Assembly (NCBI RefSeq): GCF_028682395.1
Contig: NZ_JANHLC010000003.1
Span: 124,001-188,000, forward strand
Length of the DNA stretch: 64,000 nt
Source: Pseudomonas putida
GTDB lineage: Bacteria; Pseudomonadota; Gammaproteobacteria; Pseudomonadales; Pseudomonadaceae
Reading direction: 5' to 3'
In this document: positions 32,901-42,265 of the stretch, piece by piece
Layout of the letters: every line of letters starts with the position of its first letter
Numbering within the stretch: the first letter of the stretch is position 1
The notes under the pieces: generated by a model
The model's input: the letters and a program-made list of their open reading frames with translations, nothing else
Database searches by the model: none
Told to the model about the DNA's origin: nothing
Made by a program: the position numbers and the translations under genes

Positions 32901-35839
32901 TAAAGATCGAGCAGGGCTTCACATAACTCATCCACCGAATACAGATCGGCCAGATGCGCGCTCTGCCCCAGGCTACTCAGCTCGTCCAGCAGCGCGCTGA
33001 GTTCCTGGCGCTCGCCGGGATGCTGCTGCCAGCGCAGCAGCAGGCTTTCGGCATCGAGCAGAATATCCATGCCCTGCGCCAGGAAATCCGCGATCAGTTG
33101 CGGATCGCGCTTCGTACGCTGGGCATTGTCGGGCGCGCGCAGCAACGCGTCGATACGCGCGGCCAGCAGGTTTTGAGTCCGGGCGATCAGCGCCGGGGCG
33201 CCCTCGATACTGGTCAGCGGTTCGCTGGAAAGCGTGCGCAGGGCGCGCCGCAACAACGCCTCGGCCTCCAGCAACAGTTCGACTTCATCCAGGTCCAGAG
33301 GCAATAGGTGTGCCTTGAATTCACGCACCAGATGATCGAGCGGCGCCGCCAGGGCGGCGATGGGCAGTACCCCGGCCATCGAGGCACTTCCCTTGAGTGT
33401 GTGCAGCGCCCGCAACAGCTCATCGCTGGCCTGCAACGGCAGGTGCTCGGCCGCCTGCTCGAGAAAGCGATTGAGGCTATCCAGATGGCTCTGCGCTTCG
33501 TTGCGGAAAATCTCCAGCAACTGCGGGTCCATTTCCGCGACCACCGGCACCGCCGGCGACAAGGCGCCAGCCCTGGCCAGGGCGTGCGCCCGGGCGGCCA
33601 GATGGTCGACATCGGCCCGTTGGCGCTGGGCATTGTCAGCGAACTCGGCAATCAGGTCGGGCAGCAGCCCCAGGGCTTCTTCAAGCAATGCGCGAACCTG
33701 AGGCCCGGGTTCAACGCTGTGCTCGAGCACTCGGTTAAGCAGGTTTTCCAGGGCCCAGGCCAGTTCGCCGACGATCAACGCACGAACCATCCGCCCGCTG
33801 CCCTTGAGGGTATGGAACGCCCGGCGCAGCTCAGCCAGCGCGTCTGCATCGCCTGGCGCCGCGACCCAGATCGGCAGTTGCTCGCGCAATACCGTGAGCA
33901 CTTCAGCGGTTTCCTCGAGGAAGACTTCGCGCAGTTCATCGTCAATCGGCGTTTCATCCTGCGGCGGCGGCAACAGGCTATCGGGCACCTGCCGCGCCGG
34001 GGGATTGAGTTCCGAAACCGGGTTGGCCAGTACCTGCGCCAGCGACTGCACCACCGCAGCCTGGTCCAGGGCTTGAAGGTCGAACATCGCTTGCGCTTCG
34101 CTGGGGCTCAGCATTTCATCGAGCAACGGCACGTCCGTGGCGAGCGCTTGCGCTTGCACAGCCGGGGCATATCCGAGGAACACCAGACTCTGCTCCGCGA
34201 CATCCAGCACGCCTTCGCCCGGGGCCTGGTGATCCTGCCCCATACGCTCCAGGTAATACTCGATACTGCTCAGGGCATCCGCCAGGCTGTCGAGCGCCTC
34301 CCAGCTCGGCGGGGCGCCATCGCCCAGCAGGCGCTCGCGCACATAGCTGTTGCAGGCCGCCAGCAGGGCTGCCGGGCGCGCCAGGGGAATCATCGCCAGG
34401 GCACCGCGTACCTGGGTCAAAATCCCTGGCAGCGGCTCCAACTGTTCACGGTCCCAGTCCGCATCGACATAGGCGATGATCGCCTCCTTGGCGTCCTGCA
34501 GGCCGACCCGCGCTTCCTTGATCACCAACTGATGAATCTGGGTCAGGTCGGTGGTTGGCAGGCGACTGTCTTCACGGATCGACGGCTCGACATTACCCAC
34601 CATCCCGGCCAGGGTCGCCTCGACATACAGCAAGGCTCCGGCAACATCCATCAGCACCGCATCATTGGGTTCGCGCAGCCCCTGGGCCAACCCCTGGATC
34701 ACTGCCAACTGGTCGATGATCACCTTGCGCGGCTGCCCGAAACCCAGCACCGCCAGGGTATCGGCAATCTGCCGCAAGGGCGCCAACAGGCTGTCCAGGT
34801 CGCCGATCCGCTGCCGGTCGCTGCGCACGAACAGATCGAGGCGCTCCTTGACTCGCACCAGCTCCTCACACACTGCGCCGATCACCGAACGCATCGCATC
34901 GCGGTCAGGGCCCGCCAGGTGCGCGCGCTCCTCATCGACCAGGGCACTGTCGGGCAAGGCTTCATCCAATCCGTAACGCTCCTTGAGAACCAGCATCTTG
35001 GCCGTCGGCCGCTCGGCCTTGGCGATATAGAACAACAGGCTTTTGAGCAGTTCTTCGGGCGCCGGCTGGTTGACCGCCGCCATGCCCTGATCCAGCAGGC
35101 GCTTGAGTTCTTTGTCGGCTTCCTTGAGCAGGCTGCGCAGCGCTGGGCTATTGCCGATGGTGCCAGCGAGCATGCCCTCGACCAGCGCCGAAGCGACTTG
35201 CCACAGCTGCCCCAGGGGTGCGCCTTCGCAGAGCGCCTCCAGACGGCTGAACACCTTGGCCATGTAACCGAGATTGGTCTGCCCGTCCTGCTCGCGCAGC
35301 AGGCCGACCAACGCGGCCTGGAGCATCTGCCGCCATTTGCGCAGCAGGGTGGGCAACTGGGCAGGCGTGCGGGTGGCCAGGGTCGCGGCATCCAGCGGGG
35401 CCAGGGCCAGCAGATTCGGGCTGAACAGACTGGTTTCCGAGAGCAGGCTTTCGCCACGGGCGCTACGCAGGTCATTGAGCAGCGGCAGCACCACCAGCGG
35501 CAGGTCACGCCGGGCACTGTGGATACGGTCGAGATAGAGCGGCAACTGACCAAAAGCCTGTTGCAGCAGTCGGATCGCTTCGCCGAGCTGGGTAACTCGC
35601 CCCTGCTGAAGGGCCAGGGCCAACTGCTCCATTTCCTCGGCGAGCAGGGCCGCGCCATAGAACTCGACCATCTGCAGGCTGCCGTGAACCTGGTGGATAC
35701 ACGCCAGGCACGCCGTGATCGACGCCCCCGTAGCCGGCGAACCATCGAACTCGTCGAGCGCCTGGCGAGCCTGTTTCAGCGTCTCGACGATTTCGCCCTT
35801 GACCCACTCCAGCGCGACATAGTCTCGGCGATCAACCAT
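29924..35839 (-). CDS. chpA: ChpA: multi-phosphotransfer hybrid histidine kinase of the Pil-Chp system
   Basis: This 1971-residue CheA-like kinase controls type IV pili and cAMP signalling. Phosphotransfer modules in order: HQVHGS (His49), a Thr module (ILTQVRGA, Thr475), HTLKGS at His676 and His813, a Ser module (ELSSLGQS, Ser955), and HTLKGG at His1116 and His1255. Then come the dimerisation segment, the ATPase (HMLRNAVDHGLE, DDGAGI, GRGVGMDVV), a CheW-like domain and a C-terminal receiver (VLVVDDS, LLDIEMPRMDG). From memory the P. aeruginosa protein is about 2470 residues with eight modules, so this one is shorter. GGAG precedes ATG 35839. pilJ lies 28 bp upstream. Confidence 0.97.
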   Translation of the reverse strand: MVDRRDYVALEWVKGEIVETLKQARQALDEFDGSPATGASITACLACIHQVHGSLQMVEFYGAALLAEEMEQLALALQQGRVTQLGEAIRLLQQAFGQLPLYLDRIHSARRDLPLVVLPLLNDLRSARGESLLSETSLFSPNLLALAPLDAATLATRTPAQLPTLLRKWRQMLQAALVGLLREQDGQTNLGYMAKVFSRLEALCEGAPLGQLWQVASALVEGMLAGTIGNSPALRSLLKEADKELKRLLDQGMAAVNQPAPEELLKSLLFYIAKAERPTAKMLVLKERYGLDEALPDSALVDEERAHLAGPDRDAMRSVIGAVCEELVRVKERLDLFVRSDRQRIGDLDSLLAPLRQIADTLAVLGFGQPRKVIIDQLAVIQGLAQGLREPNDAVLMDVAGALLYVEATLAGMVGNVEPSIREDSRLPTTDLTQIHQLVIKEARVGLQDAKEAIIAYVDADWDREQLEPLPGILTQVRGALAMIPLARPAALLAACNSYVRERLLGDGAPPSWEALDSLADALSSIEYYLERMGQDHQAPGEGVLDVAEQSLVFLGYAPAVQAQALATDVPLLDEMLSPSEAQAMFDLQALDQAAVVQSLAQVLANPVSELNPPARQVPDSLLPPPQDETPIDDELREVFLEETAEVLTVLREQLPIWVAAPGDADALAELRRAFHTLKGSGRMVRALIVGELAWALENLLNRVLEHSVEPGPQVRALLEEALGLLPDLIAEFADNAQRQRADVDHLAARAHALARAGALSPAVPVVAEMDPQLLEIFRNEAQSHLDSLNRFLEQAAEHLPLQASDELLRALHTLKGSASMAGVLPIAALAAPLDHLVREFKAHLLPLDLDEVELLLEAEALLRRALRTLSSEPLTSIEGAPALIARTQNLLAARIDALLRAPDNAQRTKRDPQLIADFLAQGMDILLDAESLLLRWQQHPGERQELSALLDELSSLGQSAHLADLYSVDELCEALLDLYGAVEESSLAVSERFFVEVQSAHEALINMLDQLAAGQEISPQPERVKALRQLLDGALDPSALGLVTREGAQVLSVTELGAATKALDASAPAEVDEEIVEIFLEEAVDILDSAAQALQRWLDEPDNPAPLTSLQRDLHTLKGGARMAGIGAVGDLAHELESLYGGLLERRFRHGTELAAVLQASHDRLTELLEQLQQRQTLADTTSLVARIRALRENHLPAPAVKAVDEVVSADPELLDIFLEEGVDILESSGAALQRWQAEPRNRQEVENLLRDLHTLKGGARMVEIAPIGDLAHELEFLYEGVSAGHLQPGPQLFELSQDSHDRLSQMLDAVRAGQPIAAASDLIANIRQLIQAPGQEAASPLLPAEAPTRVEAPAMDAERVAADMVKVPAELLEDLVNLAGETSILRGRIEQQANDAQVALGEMETTIERMRDQLRRLDIETQGRILSRQQVEAERQDYEEFDPLEMDRHSQLQQLSRALFESASDLLDLKETLGRRNQDASHLLLQQARVNTDLQEGLMRTRMVPFERILPRLKRIVRQVAGELGKDVEFEVINAESELDRNILERMVAPLEHMLRNAVDHGLETGEARRAVGKPEQGRISLELEHEGGDIVFDLRDDGAGISLEAVRRKAIQRGLLDPEAQPGDREVLQFILQPGFSTAEKVTQISGRGVGMDVVHEEVRQLGGSMSIDSVVGQGVHFRIRLPFSVSVNRALMVQCAEEQYAIPLNTVDGIVRVLPGELDSYYQQDPPRYCYGGQTYDLRYLGELLHTVGRPKLLGQSQPLPVLLLHSDEQRVAVQVDSLVGTREIVVKSLGPQFAAVQGLSGATLLGDGRVVLILDLLAHVRLIRPQAFTVNEASPGAESQSVRAPLVLVVDDSVTVRKVTSRLLERHGMNVLTAKDGVDALAVLQEHMPDLMLLDIEMPRMDGFEVAIQVRNDPRLKHLPIIMITSRTGQKHRDRAMAIGVNDYLGKPYQESVLLESIALWSKPHV

Positions 35840-35867
35840 AGCGGCGCACTCCAGGGCTCATCGGCAC

Positions 35868-37922
35868 TCACCGCCCATCTCGCGGTTCCCTGGCCTGGGG
35901 CAGCGTGAAACCGGACACCGAGCGACGCAGTTGGCTGGCCATCTTCGCCAGATTGCCGATGCTGTCGGCGGTGGCGGTCGAACCGGACGAGGTCTGGCTG
36001 GTGATCTGCTGGATCACGTTCATGGTCAGGGAAATTTGCGCCGCCGAGCGCGTTTGCTGCTGGGCCGCATTGGAAATGCTCTGGATCAGTTCGGCGAGGT
36101 TTTTCGACACGCCTTCGATCTCCTCCAGGGCCACGCCCGCATCCTGGGCCAGACGTGCGCCGCGCACGACCTCGGAGGTGGTTTGCTCCATGGAGGTCAC
36201 GGCTTCGTTGGTGTCGGCCTGGATCGCCCGGACCAGGGTCTCGATCTGCCGGGTCGCCGCCGAGGAGCGCTCGGCCAGGCGTTGCACTTCATCGGCCACC
36301 ACCGCAAACCCGCGCCCGGCATCACCGGCCATCGATGCCTGGATCGCCGCATTGAGTGCGAGAATATTGGTCTGATCAGCAATGTCATCGATCAGGCTGA
36401 CAATATCGCCAATTTCCTGAGAAGACTCGCCCAGCCGCTTGATCCGCTTGGCCGTATCCTGGATCTGCTCGCGAATATTGTCCATGCCATGAATGGTGTT
36501 GTGCACCACTTCATTGCCCTTGTTGGCAATTTCCACCGAGCGCTCGGCCACTGCCGAAGACTCGGCGGCATTGGCCGACACCTGGTCGATGGACTGGGCC
36601 ATATCGCTGATGGCCGAGGAGGCCTCGCTGATCTGCTGCGCCTGGTGTTCCGAAGCTTCAGCCAGTTGCATGGCGGTTGCCTGGGTATCCTGCACCGCCC
36701 CGGCGACCTGGCCGGCGGTGAGGTTGATGGTCGCGACCAGATCACGCAACTGGTCGACGGAGTAATTGATGGAGTCGGCGATGGTTCCAGTGAAATCCTC
36801 GGTCACCGAGGCGGATACGGTCAGGTCACCATCGGCAAGATCGGCGATTTCATCCAGCAACCGCATGATCGCGTTCTGATTGCGCTCGTTCTTTTCCGCC
36901 GTTTCCTGCAGTTGGCGATGGGTTTCGCGCACCATCACCAAGCCGATCAGAATGATCGACGCCAGGGCCAGCAGCCCCAGGACATAACCACCGATGGTAT
37001 CGAGCGAGCGCCCGCTGGCCAGGTTCTCGAAACCGTTGGCCAGCTTCGACGCCTCATCGAGCAAGGTCTGGGACACACTGAAGATGCTGCTGGCCGACTC
37101 GCGGACCTGGAACAGCTCCGGAGAAGTTTCGAGAATCTCATCCACCGAGCCGGAGACAAACTCGAACAGCTCGGAGATCTCCATCAACCGCGCTCGTGCG
37201 TCACGGTCCTCGACCTGGGCAATTTTCAGCAGGCGACTGCCTTCGAGCATGCCGTTGAGGACCTGGCCAAAGCGGTTGGCATCACGGCCAAAGACATCGG
37301 CCGCCTGCACCGCGTTCTCATCGCCGGCCAGCACGGTGTTCACCGCGCCGAGAATGCGCTCGGCCAGCAACGACTGGCGCTGGGCCATGGCCACCTGGGC
37401 GGCGGGGGCGCCGCGCTGGAGCAGGATCTCGACGACCTTTTCGTATTCCACCTGCAACTGCGGCACGGTTTCGGCCAGGGTTGCCGCCACCTGATGCAGG
37501 GACAGGACTGTCTGTTCGCTGGCCAGGATCGCGTCAGTGTTCTTCAGCAGGTTTTCCCAGTCCTGCTGGACCGCATGCATTTCTGTGCGCACAGCAGCCG
37601 GGGCGGCAGGCAGGCCGGTGGCCGGGTCGCCTTTCTTCAGGTAGCCCCAACGCTGGGCAAAGTCATTACGCGCGTCGCTGAGCAACTTGAAGGCCGCCGC
37701 CTTGCCGGCCGCCGCTTCGGTGGCGTTCTTGGCAATCCGCTGGGACAGCACGCGCAGCTCGCCGGCATGACTGATGTACTGCTTGTCGTAGTTGGACTGG
37801 GTACTGAGGTAGGCGAAGTTAGCGAACAGCAACATGATGAACACGATCAAGGCGATAAACAGCGCAATGATCTGCGATCGACTGCGTGAGGCCTCCAGTG
37901 GCTTGCCGGTTTTTGCTTTCAT
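35868..37922 (-). CDS. pilJ: PilJ: methyl-accepting chemoreceptor of the Pil-Chp system
   Basis: This 684-residue receptor has a short cytoplasmic lead and TM1 (about 17-40), a periplasmic domain with two PilJ-type helical repeats ([16 protein letters not shown] and [13 protein letters not shown]), and TM2 (about 308-330). A HAMP-like linker follows, then the signalling hairpin with the conserved tip [33 protein letters not shown]. It detects surface or pilin signals and drives ChpA. No cheR-like pilK follows it, although Gln/Glu-rich adaptation-type segments are present. Confidence 0.97.
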   Translation of the reverse strand: MKAKTGKPLEASRSRSQIIALFIALIVFIMLLFANFAYLSTQSNYDKQYISHAGELRVLSQRIAKNATEAAAGKAAAFKLLSDARNDFAQRWGYLKKGDPATGLPAAPAAVRTEMHAVQQDWENLLKNTDAILASEQTVLSLHQVAATLAETVPQLQVEYEKVVEILLQRGAPAAQVAMAQRQSLLAERILGAVNTVLAGDENAVQAADVFGRDANRFGQVLNGMLEGSRLLKIAQVEDRDARARLMEISELFEFVSGSVDEILETSPELFQVRESASSIFSVSQTLLDEASKLANGFENLASGRSLDTIGGYVLGLLALASIILIGLVMVRETHRQLQETAEKNERNQNAIMRLLDEIADLADGDLTVSASVTEDFTGTIADSINYSVDQLRDLVATINLTAGQVAGAVQDTQATAMQLAEASEHQAQQISEASSAISDMAQSIDQVSANAAESSAVAERSVEIANKGNEVVHNTIHGMDNIREQIQDTAKRIKRLGESSQEIGDIVSLIDDIADQTNILALNAAIQASMAGDAGRGFAVVADEVQRLAERSSAATRQIETLVRAIQADTNEAVTSMEQTTSEVVRGARLAQDAGVALEEIEGVSKNLAELIQSISNAAQQQTRSAAQISLTMNVIQQITSQTSSGSTATADSIGNLAKMASQLRRSVSGFTLPQAREPRDGR

Positions 37923-37984
37923 CTTTTGATCAGGCCCCCGCCTGTACCGCCCACGTCGTCTATACCGCCTATGAGTACGTCATT

Positions 37985-37998
37985 GCGGGCAAGCCCGC
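37985..37998. repeat. Short REP-like palindrome upstream of pilJ
   Basis: GCGGGC-AA-GCCCGC followed by CCCTGCC resembles the core of another Pseudomonas REP family. It lies in the 112-bp gap between pilI and pilJ. Confidence 0.55.
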
Positions 37999-38034
37999 CC
38001 CTGCCAAGTCTTGATCGTGCGTAACAACGACAGC

Positions 38035-38574
38035 TCAAGCCGCCACATTCAGAAATTCCGCTGCTTCGGCCAGCGCAAACGGGCTGAAGACCCACCAGAC
38101 CTGCTCACGCTCGAAACGGCCTTTGACGAATGCACCGATCTGCATCTCGGCCAGCCCCTGGGCGCCCAGTTGAAGGCTGTCCTGGGAGAAGTGCTGCATG
38201 CCCAGCACCTCGTCCACCAGCAAGCCGGCGAACAACTCCCGATGCTCGATGACCAACACCCGGCGCTGTTTGCGCGGGGCCGACAGCTCATGGCCAAAGA
38301 AGGCACACAGGTCCATCACCGGCAATAGCCGCCCGCGCAGGTTGGCGACTCCGCGCACCCAGCTTTTGACACCCGGCAACACCGTTTGCCGAGGCTCGTG
38401 CAGGACCTCGGCAATCTCGCCCATGGGCGCCACAAAGCAATGTTCGCCGATGCGAAAACCAATACCGCTCCAGGTTTGCAGCCGGGTTTCCTGGGAGGGC
38501 AGGTCGGCAGCCAGCAGCCGACAGCGCTGGTCGATTTCGAGCAGCATTTCGAACGCTGTTTGCGACTGGGCCAT
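38035..38574 (-). CDS. pilI: PilI: CheW-like adaptor
   Basis: This 179-residue CheW-domain protein links PilJ to ChpA. It contains SGIGFRIGEHCFVAPMGEIAEVL, the conserved VRGVANLRGRLLPVMDL and RRVLVIEHRELFAGLLVDEVLGM. I chose ATG 38574 over ATG 38580 because GGA lies at a suitable distance and known PilI proteins begin close to this point. It follows pilH closely in the pilGHIJ order. Confidence 0.95.
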   Translation of the reverse strand: MAQSQTAFEMLLEIDQRCRLLAADLPSQETRLQTWSGIGFRIGEHCFVAPMGEIAEVLHEPRQTVLPGVKSWVRGVANLRGRLLPVMDLCAFFGHELSAPRKQRRVLVIEHRELFAGLLVDEVLGMQHFSQDSLQLGAQGLAEMQIGAFVKGRFEREQVWWVFSPFALAEAAEFLNVAA

Positions 38575-38586
38575 GTGCATCGTCCG

Positions 38587-38952
38587 TCAGCCCGCCAATA
38601 CCGCACTTAGGGTCTTGATCAGGGTCTCTTCATCCACGGGTTTGGTCAGGTAGTCTCTGGCGCCCTGACGCGTGCCCCAGACCTTATCGGTTTCCTGGTC
38701 CTTGGTGGTGATGATGATGACTGGGATATGGCTGGTTTCTGCATCCTTGGTCAGTTGCCGGGTGGCCTGAAAGCCATTGAGGCCCGGCATGACGATATCC
38801 ATCAGGACCGCGTCCGGCTTTTCCTGGCGGGCCAGGGCCACGCCATCGGCACCGTTTTCGGCCTTGAGGACCTGGTGCCCGTGCTTTTCCAGCATGCTGG
38901 TTAGCTTGTACATTTCAGTCGGCGAATCATCGACGATCAGAACTCGTGCCAT
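38587..38952 (-). CDS. pilH: PilH: single-domain response regulator
   Basis: This is a 121-residue CheY-like receiver with acidic pocket VLIVDDS, phospho-acceptor Asp in VLMDIVMPGLNG, conserved Thr in IIITTKDQE and Lys in YLTKPVDE. PilH opposes PilG, promoting pilus retraction or acting as a phosphate sink in P. aeruginosa. The frame runs upstream, but ATG 38952 (MARVLIVDD) fits the family. Confidence 0.96.
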   Translation of the reverse strand: MARVLIVDDSPTEMYKLTSMLEKHGHQVLKAENGADGVALARQEKPDAVLMDIVMPGLNGFQATRQLTKDAETSHIPVIIITTKDQETDKVWGTRQGARDYLTKPVDEETLIKTLSAVLAG

Positions 38953-38995
38953 GGTGTTCCCCATACGAAAAGGCCCGCGCCCACCTGGGCGTCGG

Positions 38996-39403
38996 TCAAT
39001 GTGCTTGTTCCACTGCCGCGAAGTCCGGGACATAGGCCTTGATCGCGCTCAGCAGCTCTTCCTTGCTGAAAGGCTTGGTCAAAAATTGATCAGAGCCGAC
39101 GATCCGCCCCTTGGCCTTGTCGAACAGACCGTCCTTGGAGGACAGCATGATCACCGGCGTGGCCTTGAATGCGCTGTTGTTCTTGATCAGGGCACAGGTC
39201 TGATAGCCATCGAGGCGCGGCATCATGATGTCGACGAAGATGATCCGCGGATGGTGGTCGGCGATCTTGGCCAGGGCATCGAAACCGTCAATGGCGGTGA
39301 TGACCTCGCAGCCGACATTCCTGAGCAGCATCTCGGCCGTACGGCGAATGGTCTTGGAGTCGTCGATCACCATCACCTTCAAGGCGCTGGATTGCTGTTC
39401 CAT
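38996..39403 (-). CDS. pilG: PilG: single-domain response regulator
   Basis: This is a 135-residue CheY-like receiver with VMVIDDSKTIRRTAE, phospho-acceptor Asp in IIFVDIMMPRLDGYQ, IMLSSKDG and FLTKPFSKEEL. PilG promotes pilus extension and activates cAMP synthesis in P. aeruginosa. It is the first gene of the pilGHIJ-chpA-chpC run and is divergent from gshB, with the shared promoter region at 39404-39644. Confidence 0.96.
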   Translation of the reverse strand: MEQQSSALKVMVIDDSKTIRRTAEMLLRNVGCEVITAIDGFDALAKIADHHPRIIFVDIMMPRLDGYQTCALIKNNSAFKATPVIMLSSKDGLFDKAKGRIVGSDQFLTKPFSKEELLSAIKAYVPDFAAVEQAH

Positions 39404-39644
39404 ATCTGCTCTACCATCGCCGCAGCGACTCGTGGTGTTCCAGGTATCGGTTGGTTCAGACGCGAAGCCCTTGATGCTAAAGGCTTAGCAGCGACCTGCG
39501 AGCCTTTTTAGCACAGTCCCCCCATGCCAATCCATCAACCAACCGGGGCAGTCGGTTTTTCCTTGACCGAGAACAACCGGAGCGCCACTCTGACGCCACT
39601 TTTTCACGCCAATTCAGCACCGCTGAAGACAGAGGATATCGCCC

Positions 39645-40598
39645 ATGAGCGTTCGTCTCGGAATTGTCATGGATCCCATCGCGAGCATTTCCTACAAGAA
39701 AGACAGCTCGCTGGCCATGTTGCTCGCCGCCCAGGAGCGCGGCTGGACGCTGTTCTACATGGAACAGCAGGATCTTTACCAGGACCAGGGCGTCGCCCGG
39801 GCCCGGATGCGCCCCCTGAAGGTTTTCGCCGACCCGCAGCACTGGTTCGAACTGGAAGCGGAAACCGACAGCGCCCTGAGCGACCTGGACGTGATCCTGA
39901 TGCGCAAGGATCCACCGTTCGACATGGAGTTCGTCTACTCCACGTATCTGCTCGAACAGGCCGAGCGCGCCGGTGTGCTGGTGGTCAACAAGCCCCAGAG
40001 CTTGCGCGACTGCAATGAAAAGCTGTTCGCCACGCAATTCCCCCAATGCACCCCGCCGACGGTGGTCAGCCGCCGCGCCGACGTGCTGCGTGAGTTCGCC
40101 GCGCGCCATGGCGACGTGATCCTCAAGCCGCTGGACGGCATGGGCGGCACCTCGATTTTCCGCCACCGAGTGGGCGATCCGAACCTGTCGGTGATCCTCG
40201 AGACCCTGACCGCCCTGGGCAGCCAGCAGATCATGGCGCAGGCCTACCTGCCCGCCATCAAGGATGGCGACAAGCGCATCCTGATGATCGACGGCGAACC
40301 CGTGCCGTATTGCCTGGCGCGTATCCCGGCCGTTGGCGAAACCCGTGGCAACCTGGCGGCCGGCGGACGAGGCGAAGCGCGCCCGCTGACCGATCGCGAC
40401 CGCTGGATTGCCGCCCAGGTGGGTCCAACCCTGCGTGAGAAGGGCCTGCTGTTCGTCGGCCTGGATGTGATCGGTGAACACCTGACCGAAATCAACGTCA
40501 CCAGCCCGACCTGCATCCGCGAAATCGACAACGCCTTTGGTACCCAGATCGGTGCCCTGTTGATGGACGCCATCGAAACCAAACTCCAGGCCCGTTGA
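39645..40598 (+). CDS. gshB: Glutathione synthetase
   Basis: This 317-residue ATP-grasp enzyme joins glycine to gamma-glutamylcysteine. It shows the family start LGIVMDPIASISYKKDSSLAML, VLMRKDPPFDMEFVYSTYLLE, ATP-binding ILKPLDGMGGTSIF, RILMIDGEPV and the closing INVTSPTCIREID. It is divergent from pilG and followed by tonB3, the same order as in P. aeruginosa. Confidence 0.98.
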   Translation: MSVRLGIVMDPIASISYKKDSSLAMLLAAQERGWTLFYMEQQDLYQDQGVARARMRPLKVFADPQHWFELEAETDSALSDLDVILMRKDPPFDMEFVYSTYLLEQAERAGVLVVNKPQSLRDCNEKLFATQFPQCTPPTVVSRRADVLREFAARHGDVILKPLDGMGGTSIFRHRVGDPNLSVILETLTALGSQQIMAQAYLPAIKDGDKRILMIDGEPVPYCLARIPAVGETRGNLAAGGRGEARPLTDRDRWIAAQVGPTLREKGLLFVGLDVIGEHLTEINVTSPTCIREIDNAFGTQIGALLMDAIETKLQAR

Positions 40599-40676
40599 TG
40601 TAGAACAAGCCAAGCAAAGACCAACATTGCGCTATCATGCTGCGCCTGTGAAACGCGCGATGTTGGTTCTCCCGTC

Positions 40677-41576
40677 ATGACACTCCCCGCCGATCTGCCA
40701 CCCGAACTGACCCGCACCGGTGTGCGCCCGGCCGATCGCCTTGGTTTCACCCTGTTTCTGGCCGCGTTGATCCACCTGGCACTGATCCTCGGCCTGGGCT
40801 TTACCTTTGTTGAACCCAAGCAAATCAGCAGGACGCTGGAAATTACCCTGGCCACCTTCAAGAGCGAGACGCCGCCCAAAAAGGCCGACTTCATCGCCCA
40901 GGACAACCAGCAGGGCAGCGGCACCCTGGACAAGAAAGCCATCCCCAAAACCACCGAGATCGCTCCGTTCCAGGACAATCAGGTCAAGAAAACCAGCCCG
41001 CCGCCCGCCGCCAAACCCCAGGTAAAGGAAGCCGCGCCCAAGGCTGCCGTTGCCACCGTGGCGCCAAAACCCAAGAAAACCGTTACCAAGCGTGAAGAGG
41101 TCAAGACCGAACCCGCGCCCAAAGCGCCGATTCCCACGTTCGACAGCGCCCAGCTTTCCAGCGATATCGCCAGCCTCGAAGCCGAACTGGCCAAGGAGCA
41201 GCAACTCTATGCCAAGCGCCCACGTATACATCGCCTGAGCGCGGCCTCGACCATGCGTGACAAGGGCGCCTGGTACAAGGACGAATGGCGCAAGAAGGTC
41301 GAGCGGATCGGCAACCTGAATTACCCGGATGAGGCCCGCCGCCAGCAGATCTACGGCAACCTGCGCCTGCTGGTGTCGATCAACCATGATGGCTCCTTAT
41401 ACGAAGTGCTGGTCCTGGAGTCATCCGGCCAGCCATTGCTGGACCAGGCGGCACAGCGAATCGTGCGCCTGGCCGCCCCCTTTGCGCCCTTTACCGGCGA
41501 CCTGGCGGATATCGACCGCCTGGAGATCATCCGCACCTGGCGCTTTGCCCGTGGTGACCGGCTCTCCAGCAACTGA
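40677..41576 (+). CDS. tonB3: TonB-family energy transducer (TonB3 type)
   Basis: This 299-residue protein has one N-terminal membrane anchor (about 22-45), a Pro/Lys-rich periplasmic spacer (PPPAAKPQ, APKPKKTVTKREE, about 60-150), a charged helix, and a C-terminal TonB domain (LNYPDEARRQQIYGNLRLLVSINHDG). No exbB/exbD is nearby. In P. aeruginosa the gene at this place, tonB3, is needed for twitching and pilus assembly, which fits its position next to gshB-pilG. Confidence 0.9.
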   Translation: MTLPADLPPELTRTGVRPADRLGFTLFLAALIHLALILGLGFTFVEPKQISRTLEITLATFKSETPPKKADFIAQDNQQGSGTLDKKAIPKTTEIAPFQDNQVKKTSPPPAAKPQVKEAAPKAAVATVAPKPKKTVTKREEVKTEPAPKAPIPTFDSAQLSSDIASLEAELAKEQQLYAKRPRIHRLSAASTMRDKGAWYKDEWRKKVERIGNLNYPDEARRQQIYGNLRLLVSINHDGSLYEVLVLESSGQPLLDQAAQRIVRLAAPFAPFTGDLADIDRLEIIRTWRFARGDRLSSN

Positions 41577-41695
41577 CCGCCTCTCCTGCCAAAGCCAGCG
41601 GACCTCCGACTGCGGATCATTACCGGTGAGGATTGGCGCGTTTAAAGTCGGTCTCCAGCTTGTCAGGCCCCTCGCCCAGCGCCACACTAGGGCTC

Positions 41696-42265
41696 ATGAA
41701 AAACCTCTCCCCGAGTTACCTGAAGCATCACTTCCTGATCGCCATGCCCCATATGGCCGACCCGAACTTTGCGCAGACCTTGACCTATATCGTCGAGCAC
41801 ACGGCCAATGGCGCCATGGGGCTGGTAATCAACCGCCCGCAGGAGCTGAACCTGGCCGATATCCTTGAGCAACTGCGCCCGGATATCGAGCCACCAGCTC
41901 GCTGCCAGCACCTGCCGATCTACGCCGGCGGCCCGGTACAGACCGATCGCGGCTTTGTCCTGCATCCGCTCGGGCCTACCTACCAGGCCACCGTTGAACT
42001 CGACGGCCTGGCCCTGTCGACCTCCCAGGATGTGCTCTTCGCCATCGCTGACGGCCTCGGCCCGGCCAAGAGCCTGATCACATTGGGCTACGCCGGCTGG
42101 GAAGCCGGGCAACTGGAGGCCGAGTTGGCCGACAACGCCTGGCTGACCTGCCCGTTCTCGGCCCAGATCCTGTTCGATACGCCCAGCGATCAGCGACTCG
42201 CCGCTGCCGCCGCCCATCTGGGGATCAACCTCAACCTGCTGACCAGCCAGGCGGGGCACGCCTGA
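41696..42265 (+). CDS. algH: YqgE/AlgH family protein
   Basis: This 189-residue protein of the UPF0301 family has signatures YLKHHFLIAMPHMADPNFAQTLTYIVEH, GAMGLVINRP, the GGPVQTDRGFVLH segment and YAGWEAGQLEAEL. In P. aeruginosa it was named for an effect on alginate; the biochemical role is not settled. ATG 41696 gives the usual N-terminus. Its stop overlaps the start of ruvX by one base (TGATG). Confidence 0.94.
   Translation: MKNLSPSYLKHHFLIAMPHMADPNFAQTLTYIVEHTANGAMGLVINRPQELNLADILEQLRPDIEPPARCQHLPIYAGGPVQTDRGFVLHPLGPTYQATVELDGLALSTSQDVLFAIADGLGPAKSLITLGYAGWEAGQLEAELADNAWLTCPFSAQILFDTPSDQRLAAAAAHLGINLNLLTSQAGHA

Noticed and set aside
33308..35908. An 866-codon plus-strand frame opposite chpA
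   Set aside because: chpA in the other direction shows clear HPt modules throughout; the antisense frame is low-complexity Gln/Arg/Leu text caused by codon bias.
35931..37889. A 652-codon plus-strand frame opposite pilJ
   Set aside because: Same reason: pilJ is unmistakable, and the antisense product has His/Gly/Leu-biased composition without domains.
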